Positions 8,636 to 16,642 of a DNA stretch of 64,000 nucleotides are shown piece after piece; position 1 is the first letter of the stretch, and every line of letters starts with the position of its first letter. The DNA is from an uncultured Cohaesibacter sp. (GTDB lineage: Bacteria; Pseudomonadota; Alphaproteobacteria; Rhizobiales; Cohaesibacteraceae), in the NCBI RefSeq assembly GCF_963666525.1, contig NZ_OY762905.1, positions 496,001-560,000 of the forward strand, in the 5' to 3' direction. The notes beneath the pieces were generated by a model. The model saw only the letters and a program-made list of their open reading frames with translations, was not told the DNA's origin and searched no databases. The translations under genes were made by a program, and so were the position numbers.

Positions 8636-9805
8636 ATGGATAAACTCGCCACGATCGCCGATCTTGAACCGGCAAAAGACGAACTGATTGCCATCCGGCA
8701 TCACTTGCATGCCCACCCGGAGCTTTCGGGGGAAGAGCAAGAAACGGCAGCCTTTGTCGCCGATAAACTCGAGGCATGGGGCTATGAAGTCTTCCGCAAT
8801 GTTGGCGGCCACGGGGTCGTCGGCCGGCTGCGCGTCGGCGACGGAAACCGCTCCGTCGCCATCCGTGCCGACATGGATGCCCTGCCCATCACCGAGGAAA
8901 CCGGACTTGATTATGCCAGCACGGTCCCCGGTGTGATGCACGCCTGCGGCCATGACGGCCATACGACCATGTTGCTGGGCGCTGCACAGTATCTGGCGCG
9001 CACCCGCAACTTCTCCGGCACGCTCAATCTCGTGTTCCAGCCCTCGGAGGAATCCGCCAAGTCAAGCGGCGCTGTTGCCATGATGAAGGACGGCTTGTTC
9101 GAGCGTTTCCCTTGTGATGCAATCTTCGGACTGCACAATCATCCGGGCGCGCCGGCAGGCACCATCCTTATGCGCCCCGGCCCCCTGATGGCAGCCTCCG
9201 ATACGGTCTTCATCACGATCAAGGGCAAGGGAGGCCATGCCTCCCGTCCCCATCTGTGCATCGACCCGATCGTCTGCGCCTCTGCCATCGTGATGGCCCT
9301 GCAGACCATCGTTTCCCGCAGCATTGATTCCACCCAGACCGCAGTGGTCACGGTGGGCACGATCAATGGCGGCACCGCTGCCAATGTCATCGCCCAGCAG
9401 GCCACCATGGAGCTGAGCGTGCGCTCCTTCTCCGCGGAAGTGCGGGCCAAGCTGAAAGAGCGGATCAAGACCGTTGTCGAAACGCAGTGCGCATGCTGGG
9501 GGGCTGAACCGACCATCGAGTTCGATGAAGGTCATCCAGTCGTCGACAATGCACCCGCAGAGACGGAATTTGCCAAAAAGGCCGTCGAAGAAATGATCGG
9601 GGAAGGCAAGGTCGAACTTTGCCATCTCATCCCCGGCAGCGAGGATTTCTCGCACTATCAGGAGTGCATGCCCGGCTGTTTCATCCGCCTTGGCAACGGC
9701 GAAAACTCCGCCATGTTGCACAATCCTGCCTATGACTTCAACGATGACAGCCTGACAACAGGCGCTGCCATGTGGGCAAGATTGGCAGAACGCTATCTGA
9801 GCTGA
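8636..9805 (+). CDS. M20 family metallopeptidase/amidohydrolase (hippurate or N-acyl-amino acid hydrolase type)
   Basis: 389 residues from the ATG at 8636, the normal length for the family; an in-frame ATG at 8549 would add 29 unconserved residues. No well-placed ribosome binding site decides between them. Metal-binding motifs are present: RHHLHAHPELSGEE near the N-terminus, RADMDALPI, HACGHDGHTTMLLGA with the metal cysteine and histidines, the catalytic-glutamate region FQPSEES, and GSEDFSHY. Such enzymes hydrolyse N-acyl or N-aroyl amino acids in the cytoplasm. Its position after an amino acid ABC transporter suggests it acts on the imported compound. Bases 8472-8635 show no other gene. Confidence 0.88.
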   Translation: MDKLATIADLEPAKDELIAIRHHLHAHPELSGEEQETAAFVADKLEAWGYEVFRNVGGHGVVGRLRVGDGNRSVAIRADMDALPITEETGLDYASTVPGVMHACGHDGHTTMLLGAAQYLARTRNFSGTLNLVFQPSEESAKSSGAVAMMKDGLFERFPCDAIFGLHNHPGAPAGTILMRPGPLMAASDTVFITIKGKGGHASRPHLCIDPIVCASAIVMALQTIVSRSIDSTQTAVVTVGTINGGTAANVIAQQATMELSVRSFSAEVRAKLKERIKTVVETQCACWGAEPTIEFDEGHPVVDNAPAETEFAKKAVEEMIGEGKVELCHLIPGSEDFSHYQECMPGCFIRLGNGENSAMLHNPAYDFNDDSLTTGAAMWARLAERYLS

Positions 9806-9840
9806 TCATCTGCCCGAAGCCAAACAAGAACAGTCCCCCG

Positions 9841-9873
9841 AAGCCTGCGGTCTCCATGCCGCAGGCTTTTTTT
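9841..9873 (+). terminator. Rho-independent terminator after the amidohydrolase gene
   Basis: A 10-bp stem, AAGCCTGCGG at 9841-9850 and its complement at 9859-9868, with an 8-nt loop and a T run to 9873. It starts 35 nt after the stop and closes the MocR-linked module. Confidence 0.9.
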
Positions 9874-10231
9874 ATGTGCCCTACGCGCTTTCCTTCTCCA
9901 TCGCCCGCCCCACACTCCCGCAGTGTCCATCTTTGCAGCAGTCTGTACCCTTAGGCCGGACGAAGCCAATCGACGCACCTCTCGCCGCCTGGAATCAATC
10001 CGCTGGCGCCGCTGCGGAAAGAATACTCACAGGGCCATTTCGGCCCCGTCATTTGAAAATATTCACTTTCTGGTCATGTTTGTGAAAATTTGTATTTTAT
10101 GTGTCGACAATAAATATTTTTTAGCCTACGGTTTTCCCGTAAGTACTCTTCCAGAGTTCCCACTGTTCGGAACTCTCCCCCCTTCCAGAAAGCGGGCACC
10201 CAAGACTCGCTTACCACAGGAGAACATTGTC
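9874..10231. other. Non-coding leader of the TRAP operon
   Basis: A 358-base stretch without a convincing gene. The middle (10050-10140) is AT-rich and likely holds the promoter, but no clear -35/-10 pair stands out. A perfect dyad lies at 10153-10176. The dctP frame stays open upstream to 9923, but that translation is low-complexity and precedes the signal peptide, so it is not taken as coding. Confidence 0.6.
10153..10176. promoter_or_regulatory. Inverted repeat in the TRAP operon leader
   Basis: Perfect 8-bp arms AGAGTTCC and GGAACTCT separated by 8 nt, 55 nt before the dctP start. It may be an operator or an mRNA hairpin; there is no T run, so it is not a terminator. Confidence 0.45.
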
Positions 10232-11293
10232 TTGTTCAAACAGCTTAAAGCTCTGGGGCTTGCCGCCTCCTTGTTTGTGGCAGCGGGACCTTCGCTGGCA
10301 CAGGAAGTGACCTGGCAAATTCCCACGTCTGTCCCCGAAGGCTCTCCCTTTTATGTCAACTTCCTTGAACGCTTCGCAGGCAATGTGAAGCTGCTGACCA
10401 GCGGCCGCGTTGAAATCGAACCGTTCGGTGCTGGCGTCCTCGTCCCCGCTCTTCAGGTCTATGATGGCGTCAAGGACGGAATCATCAAGGCGGGCCATTC
10501 CACCCCGAGCTATCGGGTCAATCAGGATCCGATCAACGCCATTTTCGCCGGTTTCCCGGGCGGCATGGGGCCGGAAGCCTACATCACCTGGATCTATGAA
10601 GACGGTGGCAAGGAAGCGCTCTACGATCTGCGCGCAAAGGAAGGTTTCAAGAGCCTGATCGTCGGTATCGGTTCGTCCGAAATCATGGCCCATTCCAACG
10701 TGCCGATCCACAAGGCCGAAGATCTCAAGGGCCTCAAATACCGCACCTCCGGCCCGTGGGCCGAAGTGATGAAGGAATATTTCGGCGCGGTGCCGACCGT
10801 GGTTCCGCCGGGAGAAATCTACACCCTGCTGCAGCGCAAGGGCGTCGACCTGATCGAATGGGGACCTCCGTCTGCAAACCTGCCTGAAGCCTTCCACGAG
10901 GCGGCCAAATACATCATCGTTCCCGGCGTCCATCAGCCAACCTTCCTGTGGGAAGTGGTCCTGAAGCAGGAAACCTGGGATGCCGTCGCCGACGACCTGA
11001 AGCCACTGATCGAAAAAGCGGCCGAGATGACCACCATGGAAGGTCTCATCCATTTCTACAGCCAGGACATCAAGGCGCTGGACACCTATCGCTCCGGCAA
11101 GAATGAAATCATCACCCTTGACGCCGATTTCATTCAGCAGCTTTCCGATGCTGGCAAGGACTGGATCGCCAAGAAGGCAGCCTCCGAGAAAGAGGCAGGC
11201 AAGCCGGAAATGGCCGCATTGCTCGAAAAATACAATGCGTTTGAAAAGAACTGGTCTGCCGAAAGCAGCTACCTGATCCGCAATCAGGACTAA
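10232..11293 (+). CDS. dctP: TRAP transporter substrate-binding protein (DctP family)
   Basis: 353 residues from a TTG start at 10232, chosen because AGGAG at 10218-10222 lies 9 nt upstream and the protein then begins with a proper Sec signal peptide (MFKQLKALGLAASLF, cleavage after SLA-Q). The mature part belongs to the mannitol/chloroaromatic or 2-oxo acid group of TRAP binding proteins, seen in VTWQIPTSVPEGSPF, GLKYRTSGPWAEVM and GVDLIEWGPPSANL. It binds an organic acid in the periplasm for sodium-driven uptake by the two following membrane proteins. The ligand is probably a carboxylate but is not predictable here. Confidence 0.88.
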   Translation: MFKQLKALGLAASLFVAAGPSLAQEVTWQIPTSVPEGSPFYVNFLERFAGNVKLLTSGRVEIEPFGAGVLVPALQVYDGVKDGIIKAGHSTPSYRVNQDPINAIFAGFPGGMGPEAYITWIYEDGGKEALYDLRAKEGFKSLIVGIGSSEIMAHSNVPIHKAEDLKGLKYRTSGPWAEVMKEYFGAVPTVVPPGEIYTLLQRKGVDLIEWGPPSANLPEAFHEAAKYIIVPGVHQPTFLWEVVLKQETWDAVADDLKPLIEKAAEMTTMEGLIHFYSQDIKALDTYRSGKNEIITLDADFIQQLSDAGKDWIAKKAASEKEAGKPEMAALLEKYNAFEKNWSAESSYLIRNQD

Positions 11294-11311
11294 CAACAGG
11301 GAGGCGGCACG

Positions 11312-11827
11312 ATGAGTGGTCTGTTCAAGACAGTTGATCTGTTCTCAAAATTCCTGTCACGCATTGCAGAGATCGTGACACTCTGTCTGGTCGCCTCCAT
11401 GATCTACGAGGTGGTGGCGCGTTATGTCTTCAACGCGCCAACGCTCTGGGCCTTCGATATCTCCTACATGTGCACCGGCACGCTGTTCGTGCTGGGTGCG
11501 GCATGGGCCCTGCATGAGGATGCCCATGTACGCATCGATTTTCTGGCCCAGAAGATGCCCCTGCGCCTGCGCTCATTGATCGAGGGTATGGTCTTTGTCT
11601 TTCTCCTCACGCCGATCTATGGCGGGCTTGCGTGGTTCGGCATCCGGCGCGCCTGGCGTGCCTTTGCCACCGATGAGGTGGAAATGGTCAGCCCGTGGGC
11701 GCCCCTCGTCTGGCCCTTCTATTCCCTGCTCGCCCTTGGTCTGGTGGCCCTGACGCTGCAGCTTGCAGTGCAAGGCTTGCGCGCGTTCACCCTGACCGGA
11801 AAAGACAGCTTCCAGCTGAAAGTTTAA
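11312..11827 (+). CDS. dctQ: TRAP transporter small permease (DctQ family)
   Basis: 171 residues with four predicted membrane segments (near residues 20-40, 50-70, 90-110 and 130-155), as usual for the small subunit. It links the binding protein to the large permease. The motif ALHEDAHVRIDFLAQKMP is typical of DctQ. It starts 18 nt after dctP and ends 3 nt before dctM. Confidence 0.9.
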   Translation: MSGLFKTVDLFSKFLSRIAEIVTLCLVASMIYEVVARYVFNAPTLWAFDISYMCTGTLFVLGAAWALHEDAHVRIDFLAQKMPLRLRSLIEGMVFVFLLTPIYGGLAWFGIRRAWRAFATDEVEMVSPWAPLVWPFYSLLALGLVALTLQLAVQGLRAFTLTGKDSFQLKV

Positions 11828-11830
11828 GCC

Positions 11831-13144
11831 ATGTCCATTGCAGCTCTGATGTTTCCCGCCCTGTTTGTTCTGGTGCTGGCTGGTATCCCGATTTCCCTGT
11901 CCCTGACGGTGGTTTCCGCCGGTGCCGGGTTCATGGTGTTTGGCGAGAATGTCTTCGCCCAGCTCTATGGCTCCTTCTATTCGGCCGCGACCAACTTCAT
12001 TCTGGCCGCCATTCCCATGTTCGTGCTGATGGGGGCCATTCTGGAACGCTCGGGCATTGCCGAACGCCTGTTCAGGGTGATGCAGCTCTGGCTCGGTCGC
12101 CTGCCCGGCGGGCTTGCCGTGGCCACCATTGCCATGGGGGCGGTGTTTGCGGCGGCGGCAGGTGTCGTCGGTGCCGTCGAGGTGATGATCGGCATGATGG
12201 CCATTCCTGCCATGCAGCGCTTCCGCTATTCCAACAGCCTCACGGCGGGCACCATCTGTGCCGGAGGTTCGCTCGGCACCATGATTCCGCCGTCGGTCAT
12301 CGCTGTTATGTATGCCTCGCTGGCGCAAATGTCGGTGGGGGAATTGCTGGCCGCGATGATGTTCCCCGGCCTGTTGATGATCGCCCTCTTCATCGCCTTC
12401 ATCATTCTGCACGGCCTCATCTGGCCACCGGAAAAGACCGACGCGCACGATGAAATGCGCACGGTGCCCTTGAGAGAAAAACTGCGGCTGACACTGACCT
12501 CGCTGCTGCCGATTTTCGCGCTGATCGTTGCCGTGCTCGGCTCGCTTCTGGCCGGTGTCGCCTCGCCGACCGAGGCCGCGTCCCTTGGCGCGCTGGGCGC
12601 CATCCTGCTCTGCATCGCCTATGGCCGCTTTAGCCTTTCCATGTTGCGCGAGGCGCTGACCATCACGGTGCGCATCTCGGCCATGATCCTCTTGATCGTT
12701 GCCGCAGGCACCATGTTCATGGGCACCTTTGCGGCCAATGGCGGCTCCAAGCTCATCCGCAACGCGGTGGAGGCTGCCGGTCTCGGAGACACCGGCATCA
12801 TCATCTTCTTCCTCGTCATCGTCTTCCTGCTGGGTTTCGTGCTCGACTGGACCGCCAACGTGCTGATCTGTGTACCCCTCTTCACGCCGATCATCCGGCA
12901 GGCGGGCATTGATCCGGTCTGGTTCGGCACCATGGTCATCATCGTCATCCAGACGAGCTATCTGACCCCGCCGATGGCCTCCTCGATCTTCTATCTCAAA
13001 TCGATCGCGCCGCCCGACATGACCTACGGGCAGATGTGCAAGGGCGTGGTGCCCTTCATTGCCCTCCAGATCGTCACGTTGCTGGTGGTGGCCTTGTTCC
13101 CGGCCATCGCCACCTGGCTGCCCGACCAGATTGTCGGCTTCTAG
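11831..13144 (+). CDS. dctM: TRAP transporter large permease (DctM family)
   Basis: 437 residues, a polytopic inner-membrane protein with about 12 hydrophobic helices. The conserved segments GSLGTMIPPSVI and SPTEAASLGALGAI mark the sodium/substrate-transporting subunit of TRAP systems. It is the last gene of dctP-dctQ-dctM and runs convergently into the LysR gene. No poly-T terminator is seen; a 7-bp hairpin at 13164-13186 overlaps the LysR 3' end. Confidence 0.92.
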   Translation: MSIAALMFPALFVLVLAGIPISLSLTVVSAGAGFMVFGENVFAQLYGSFYSAATNFILAAIPMFVLMGAILERSGIAERLFRVMQLWLGRLPGGLAVATIAMGAVFAAAAGVVGAVEVMIGMMAIPAMQRFRYSNSLTAGTICAGGSLGTMIPPSVIAVMYASLAQMSVGELLAAMMFPGLLMIALFIAFIILHGLIWPPEKTDAHDEMRTVPLREKLRLTLTSLLPIFALIVAVLGSLLAGVASPTEAASLGALGAILLCIAYGRFSLSMLREALTITVRISAMILLIVAAGTMFMGTFAANGGSKLIRNAVEAAGLGDTGIIIFFLVIVFLLGFVLDWTANVLICVPLFTPIIRQAGIDPVWFGTMVIIVIQTSYLTPPMASSIFYLKSIAPPDMTYGQMCKGVVPFIALQIVTLLVVALFPAIATWLPDQIVGF

Positions 13145-13175
13145 CCAATCCTTTGCCATGCGGCGCAGCCTGTGG

Positions 13176-14078
13176 TCAGGGCTGCGGCACGTGATCGAAA
13201 TAACACCTGGCAAAGGCGATGAAATTCTTGACGACCGGGCGTGGCCCAACCCGCGTTGATCGGGCCAGCGCAATCTGGTGACGGGGCAGCTCGCCCCGAA
13301 TCTGCAGTCTCTTGATGTATTTGCCGTCGTAGGACCGGGTGTTCGGGATATCGGTTGCCAACAGGCCGATCCCAAGGCCATTGGCAACCATCGACCGCAA
13401 CATCTCGATGGATGAAGTCTCATAGGCGATATGAACCGATTGTTCTTCCCTTCGCAGCAGCGAGAGGAAGAAGCCTCGGCTGTAGGGCAGATTGATCAGG
13501 ATGATCGGTTCTTCGAGGATATCCGCTATCGTCACATCATCCCGCCCGGCCAATGGGTGATCCTCGGCACAGAGCACGTAAGGGTCGACGCGCCGCAGTG
13601 GTGTGATGTCGCATTCGTCGGGGATGCCGAAGTCATACAGCAATGCCAGATCGATGCGCCCTTCGTTGAGCCACTGATGCAGCAGCCCGAGATCCCCCTC
13701 CCACAGACGGATTTCCGTTCCGGGAAAGTCCCGTTTGAACCGGTTGATGAGGTCGGGGCCATATTGCGGTCCAAGGGTAGAAAACAGTCCAAGATCCAGA
13801 TACTCCGGACTGTCGGCTCCAAGCAGAACGGATTGCGCCTGTTTCTGCAAATTGCGGATTTCGGCGACCTTGTGCTTGCCAAAGCTGGTCAGCTCCATCC
13901 CCTGCCCGACGATGCGCACAAACAGCGGCTGGCCCCAGATTTCCTCGCATCGCGTGATCGCAAGCGAAACAGACGGCTGGGACACATTGAGCAGACGACT
14001 GGCCGCGGCCGTGCTGCCGGTGTCGGCCACGGCAAGCAGAAACTCGATCTGTCTGAAGCTGATAGGTATAGATTGCAT
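13176..14078 (-). CDS. LysR-family transcriptional regulator
   Basis: 300 residues from the ATG at 14078; a TTG one codon earlier is the only near alternative. Residues 1-60 form the LysR winged helix (FRQIEFLLAVADTGSTAAASRLLNVSQPSVSLAI). The remainder is the effector-binding domain with two alpha/beta lobes. It is divergent from the CoA-transferase/acyl-CoA dehydrogenase pair, its probable target, while the TRAP operon converges on its 3' end. A perfect T-N11-A type dyad covers its own start codon, suggesting autoregulation. Confidence 0.9.
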   Translation of the reverse strand: MQSIPISFRQIEFLLAVADTGSTAAASRLLNVSQPSVSLAITRCEEIWGQPLFVRIVGQGMELTSFGKHKVAEIRNLQKQAQSVLLGADSPEYLDLGLFSTLGPQYGPDLINRFKRDFPGTEIRLWEGDLGLLHQWLNEGRIDLALLYDFGIPDECDITPLRRVDPYVLCAEDHPLAGRDDVTIADILEEPIILINLPYSRGFFLSLLRREEQSVHIAYETSSIEMLRSMVANGLGIGLLATDIPNTRSYDGKYIKRLQIRGELPRHQIALARSTRVGPRPVVKNFIAFARCYFDHVPQP

Positions 14079-14088
14079 CAATACCTAT
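14062..14088. promoter_or_regulatory. LysR-type operator (T-N11-A dyad) over the LysR start codon
   Basis: Perfect 8-bp arms ATAGGTAT (14062-14069) and ATACCTAT (14081-14088) separated by exactly 11 nt, matching the T-N11-A rule for LysR boxes. It spans the first codons and ribosome binding region of the regulator gene. Confidence 0.55.
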
Positions 14089-14091
14089 TAT

Positions 14092-14133
14092 ATCAAAACT
14101 ATATTTGATGGAATAGCCAATCTCCCCTAGCCT
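14092..14133 (+). promoter_or_regulatory. Putative promoter and second dyad before the CoA-transferase gene
   Basis: A dyad ATCAAA-N6-TTTGAT at 14092-14109 overlaps a possible -35 TTGATG (14105-14110), followed after 17 nt by TAGCCT (14128-14133). The position suits LysR-dependent activation of the downstream genes. The promoter elements are weak matches. Confidence 0.35.
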
Positions 14134-14172
14134 CCAATATGAAGACAAACGTCCTCTCAGGTTGGAGCACCC

Positions 14173-15345
14173 TTGACCATCATGCAGAAAGCCATCCCCC
14201 TTCCTCTCGCCGGACTTCGCATTCTCGATTTCACCCGTGTTCTGGCGGGTCCCTATTGTACTGCGATGCTTGCCGATCTGGGGGCAGAAGTCATCAAGGT
14301 GGAAGCCGCGAGCGGTGATGACTATCGCCATGTCGGCCCTTTCAGAAATGGCGAAAGCCTGCTCTTCCAGACAGTGAACCGGGGTAAGAAATCGATCATT
14401 CTGGATCTGAAGGACGAACGGGACAAGAAGGCTGCCTTCGCACTTGCCGGACAGTGCGATGTGGTCATCGAGAATTTCCGGCCTGGCGTTATGGACCGTC
14501 TGGGACTTGGTGCCGCGGTGCTGCAGGAGGCTTATCCGTCGCTGATATTCGTTTCCGTCTCCGGCTTTGGCCAAACCGGCCCCAACCGCCATCTGCCCGC
14601 CTATGACATGATCATTCAGGCGATGAGCGGACTGATGGAAATCACCGGAGAAAAAGACCGGCAGCCGATGATGGTCGGCGACGCCATCGCCGACGTCGCA
14701 GCCGGCATGTTCGCGGCCTTCGGCATCATGGTCGCCCTCTACGAGCGGGAGAAGACCGGCGCGGGACGACAGGTGGATCTGGCCCTATATGATTCCCTCC
14801 TGTCCATGTTGCCGCTCTCCTCCTGTCGTGCCCTCACCGCAGGACAGGTGCCGACCCGCACGGGCAATCGCCACGCGCTCTCAGCTCCATTCGGCACCTA
14901 CCCTGCGAAGGATGGCTATTTCGCCGTCGCGGTGCTCAATGATCGGCTGTTCCGATCGTTTGCCGAGGTCATCGCCGCGCCCGACATCGCCAACGATCCT
15001 CGTTTCATTTCCGACGAGAAGCGCTGTGAAAATGAACCCGCTCTGGCGCGCCATATCGAAGCGTGGTCATCGAGCAAAAGCCTTGACGAGGTGATCGCCA
15101 GCCTGACCGCAGCAGGCATCCCCGCAGCCCGGCTCAGCACGATCAACCAGGCTCTCGCCTCCGAGCAGGTCGCCGCGCGGGCACTCGTCAGCGATGTTGA
15201 CCATGCAAGCCTCGGCACACTCCCCATCCCCGAGCAACCCGTTCACTTCGTTGGTGTTCCGCGAGGCAACCGCAAACCGGCCCCCGCCCTTGGCGCCGAC
15301 ACAGAGGCTATTCTGAGCCTGTTGAGACATGGAGTTACCAGATGA
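14173..15345 (+). CDS. Class III CoA-transferase (CaiB/BaiF family)
   Basis: 390 residues. These enzymes move CoA between carboxylic acids through an aspartyl-CoA mixed anhydride. Family landmarks are LRILDFTRVLAGPYCTAMLADLGAEVIKVE, the NRGKKSIILDLK segment, the Asp-containing block AYDMIIQAMSGLMEITG and GRQVDLALYDSLL. The start is either TTG at 14173 (GGAG 5 nt upstream) or ATG at 14182. The stop overlaps the acyl-CoA dehydrogenase start by 4 nt, so the pair is coupled: activation of an acid to its CoA ester, then oxidation. The acid is unknown. Confidence 0.9.
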   Translation: MTIMQKAIPLPLAGLRILDFTRVLAGPYCTAMLADLGAEVIKVEAASGDDYRHVGPFRNGESLLFQTVNRGKKSIILDLKDERDKKAAFALAGQCDVVIENFRPGVMDRLGLGAAVLQEAYPSLIFVSVSGFGQTGPNRHLPAYDMIIQAMSGLMEITGEKDRQPMMVGDAIADVAAGMFAAFGIMVALYEREKTGAGRQVDLALYDSLLSMLPLSSCRALTAGQVPTRTGNRHALSAPFGTYPAKDGYFAVAVLNDRLFRSFAEVIAAPDIANDPRFISDEKRCENEPALARHIEAWSSSKSLDEVIASLTAAGIPAARLSTINQALASEQVAARALVSDVDHASLGTLPIPEQPVHFVGVPRGNRKPAPALGADTEAILSLLRHGVTR

Positions 15346-16499
15346 TTGACGCAATATATGACTCGCTGGGCGAAGACGAACGCGCCGTTGTTGACCAGAT
15401 CCGGCGCTTCGCAACCGAGATACTGGCCCCCAGAGCTGCGGAAATTGACGCCACCGGCTGCTCCGCCACCCTGCATCTGCCGCAGATGGCGGAGATGGGC
15501 CTGATGGGGCTCAATCTGCCTGAACAATGGGGCGGTCTAGGCCTGTCCGGTCCGGCGATCTACAGCGCTGTCGAGGCCATTGCTGCCGCCTGTGGTTCGA
15601 CGGCCTCGATGCTCACCGCCCATTTCCTTGCTACCGATGCCTTGTTGGCCGGTGCGGACGACGCCATGAAAGGCCGCCTCCTGCCTCAGGCAGCAGAGGG
15701 TCGAATGCTCGGCGCCTTTGGCCTCACCGAGCCGATGGCCGGCTCCAACCCGGCGGATATGCGCACCTTCGCCGCCCTCAAGGATGATGGCTATCACATC
15801 CGTGGCTCCAAATGCTTCATCTCCAACGCTGGCGAGGCGGACTTCATGGTCACCTTTGCCAAAACCGACAAGCAGGCAGGTGCACGCGGTGTCAGTGCCT
15901 TTTTGATCGAGCCCAAAGACCTCCCCGGCGTCTCCTTCGACCGGCACGAGGAAACCATGGGACTCAAGGGTGCCCACGTGTTCCCGGTTGCCCTGGATTG
16001 CGTCGTGCCCCATTCCGCGCTGATCGGCAGTGAGGGCTCCGGTTTCAAGACCGCAATGATTGCACTGGACAATGGCCGCATCGAAGTGGCCGCTCAGGCG
16101 ACAGGCATAGCCAACGCCGCGCTTGAGGCTGCGCTGCAATATGCCCGTGACCGCGAGGTCGGTGGACATCCGATTGCCGAGTTCCAGGGTCTTCAGTGGA
16201 TGCTGGCCGATAGCGCCACAGAGCTTGCCGCTGCACGGGCGCTCGGCCTTCAGGCTGCAGTAAAACGCTTCTCCGGTCAGAGGTTTTCCGCCGAAGTTGC
16301 CTTTGCCAAGCTTTATGCTGCGGAAGTCTCCTGGAAGATTGCCGATCGGGCCTTACAGATCCATGGTGGCTATGGCTACACCCGCGATTTCCCCGTCGAG
16401 CGCTATCTCAGAGATTTGCGCGTGCTCCGCATCTATGAAGGTTCTTCCGAGATCCAGCGCACCATTATTGCAAGGGACTTATTGCGCAACACCCACTAG
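15342..16499 (+). CDS. Acyl-CoA dehydrogenase
   Basis: 385 residues, normal length. The flavoprotein introduces an alpha-beta double bond into an acyl-CoA. Signatures are GAFGLTEPMAGSNP, the ISNAGEADFMVTFAKT region, LQIHGGYGYTRDFPVERYLRD, and the C-terminal RIYEGSSEIQR with the likely catalytic base E366. Translationally coupled to the CoA-transferase, it probably oxidises the CoA ester made by that enzyme. Short- or branched-chain substrate preference cannot be settled; an aryl- or glutaryl-type substrate is also possible. Confidence 0.92.
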   Translation: MIDAIYDSLGEDERAVVDQIRRFATEILAPRAAEIDATGCSATLHLPQMAEMGLMGLNLPEQWGGLGLSGPAIYSAVEAIAAACGSTASMLTAHFLATDALLAGADDAMKGRLLPQAAEGRMLGAFGLTEPMAGSNPADMRTFAALKDDGYHIRGSKCFISNAGEADFMVTFAKTDKQAGARGVSAFLIEPKDLPGVSFDRHEETMGLKGAHVFPVALDCVVPHSALIGSEGSGFKTAMIALDNGRIEVAAQATGIANAALEAALQYARDREVGGHPIAEFQGLQWMLADSATELAAARALGLQAAVKRFSGQRFSAEVAFAKLYAAEVSWKIADRALQIHGGYGYTRDFPVERYLRDLRVLRIYEGSSEIQRTIIARDLLRNTH

Positions 16500-16540
16500 C
16501 CTACCCCCGCCAGTTCAATCCGGCATTCCCCGCTCGCAGC

Positions 16541-16563
16541 CTGACACCAATTCTTTGTGTCAG
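16541..16563. promoter_or_regulatory. Inverted repeat between acyl-CoA dehydrogenase and GntR genes
   Basis: Perfect 7-bp arms CTGACAC and GTGTCAG with a 9-nt spacer, 80 nt before the GntR start. No T run follows, so an operator is more likely than a terminator. Confidence 0.4.
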
Positions 16564-16608
16564 ACTGCGACTGCACGCCCTCAGCCGCGTGCCTTGTGTT
16601 CCATCAAG

Positions 16609-16633
16609 CCTTGGGATATCGTCGCGCCCAAGG
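16609..16633 (+). promoter_or_regulatory. Hairpin sequestering the ribosome binding site of the GntR gene
   Basis: CCTTGGG (16609-16615) pairs perfectly with CCCAAGG (16627-16633) across an 11-nt loop. The right arm contains most of the AAGGAG ribosome binding site (16630-16635), so the mRNA fold could limit translation, or the DNA dyad could be an operator. Confidence 0.4.
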
Positions 16634-16642
16634 AGAACCAAG

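Noticed and set aside
13164-13186. CGCAGCC-N9-GGCTGCG hairpin between dctM and LysR
   Set aside because: Seven-bp stem without T runs that overlaps the LysR 3' end; too weak to call a terminator.
11573-13423. 616-codon open frame antisense to dctQ-dctM and LysR
   Set aside because: Translation is a low-complexity His/Asp/Gly/Gln-rich sequence typical of antisense to membrane proteins; the sense genes are certain.
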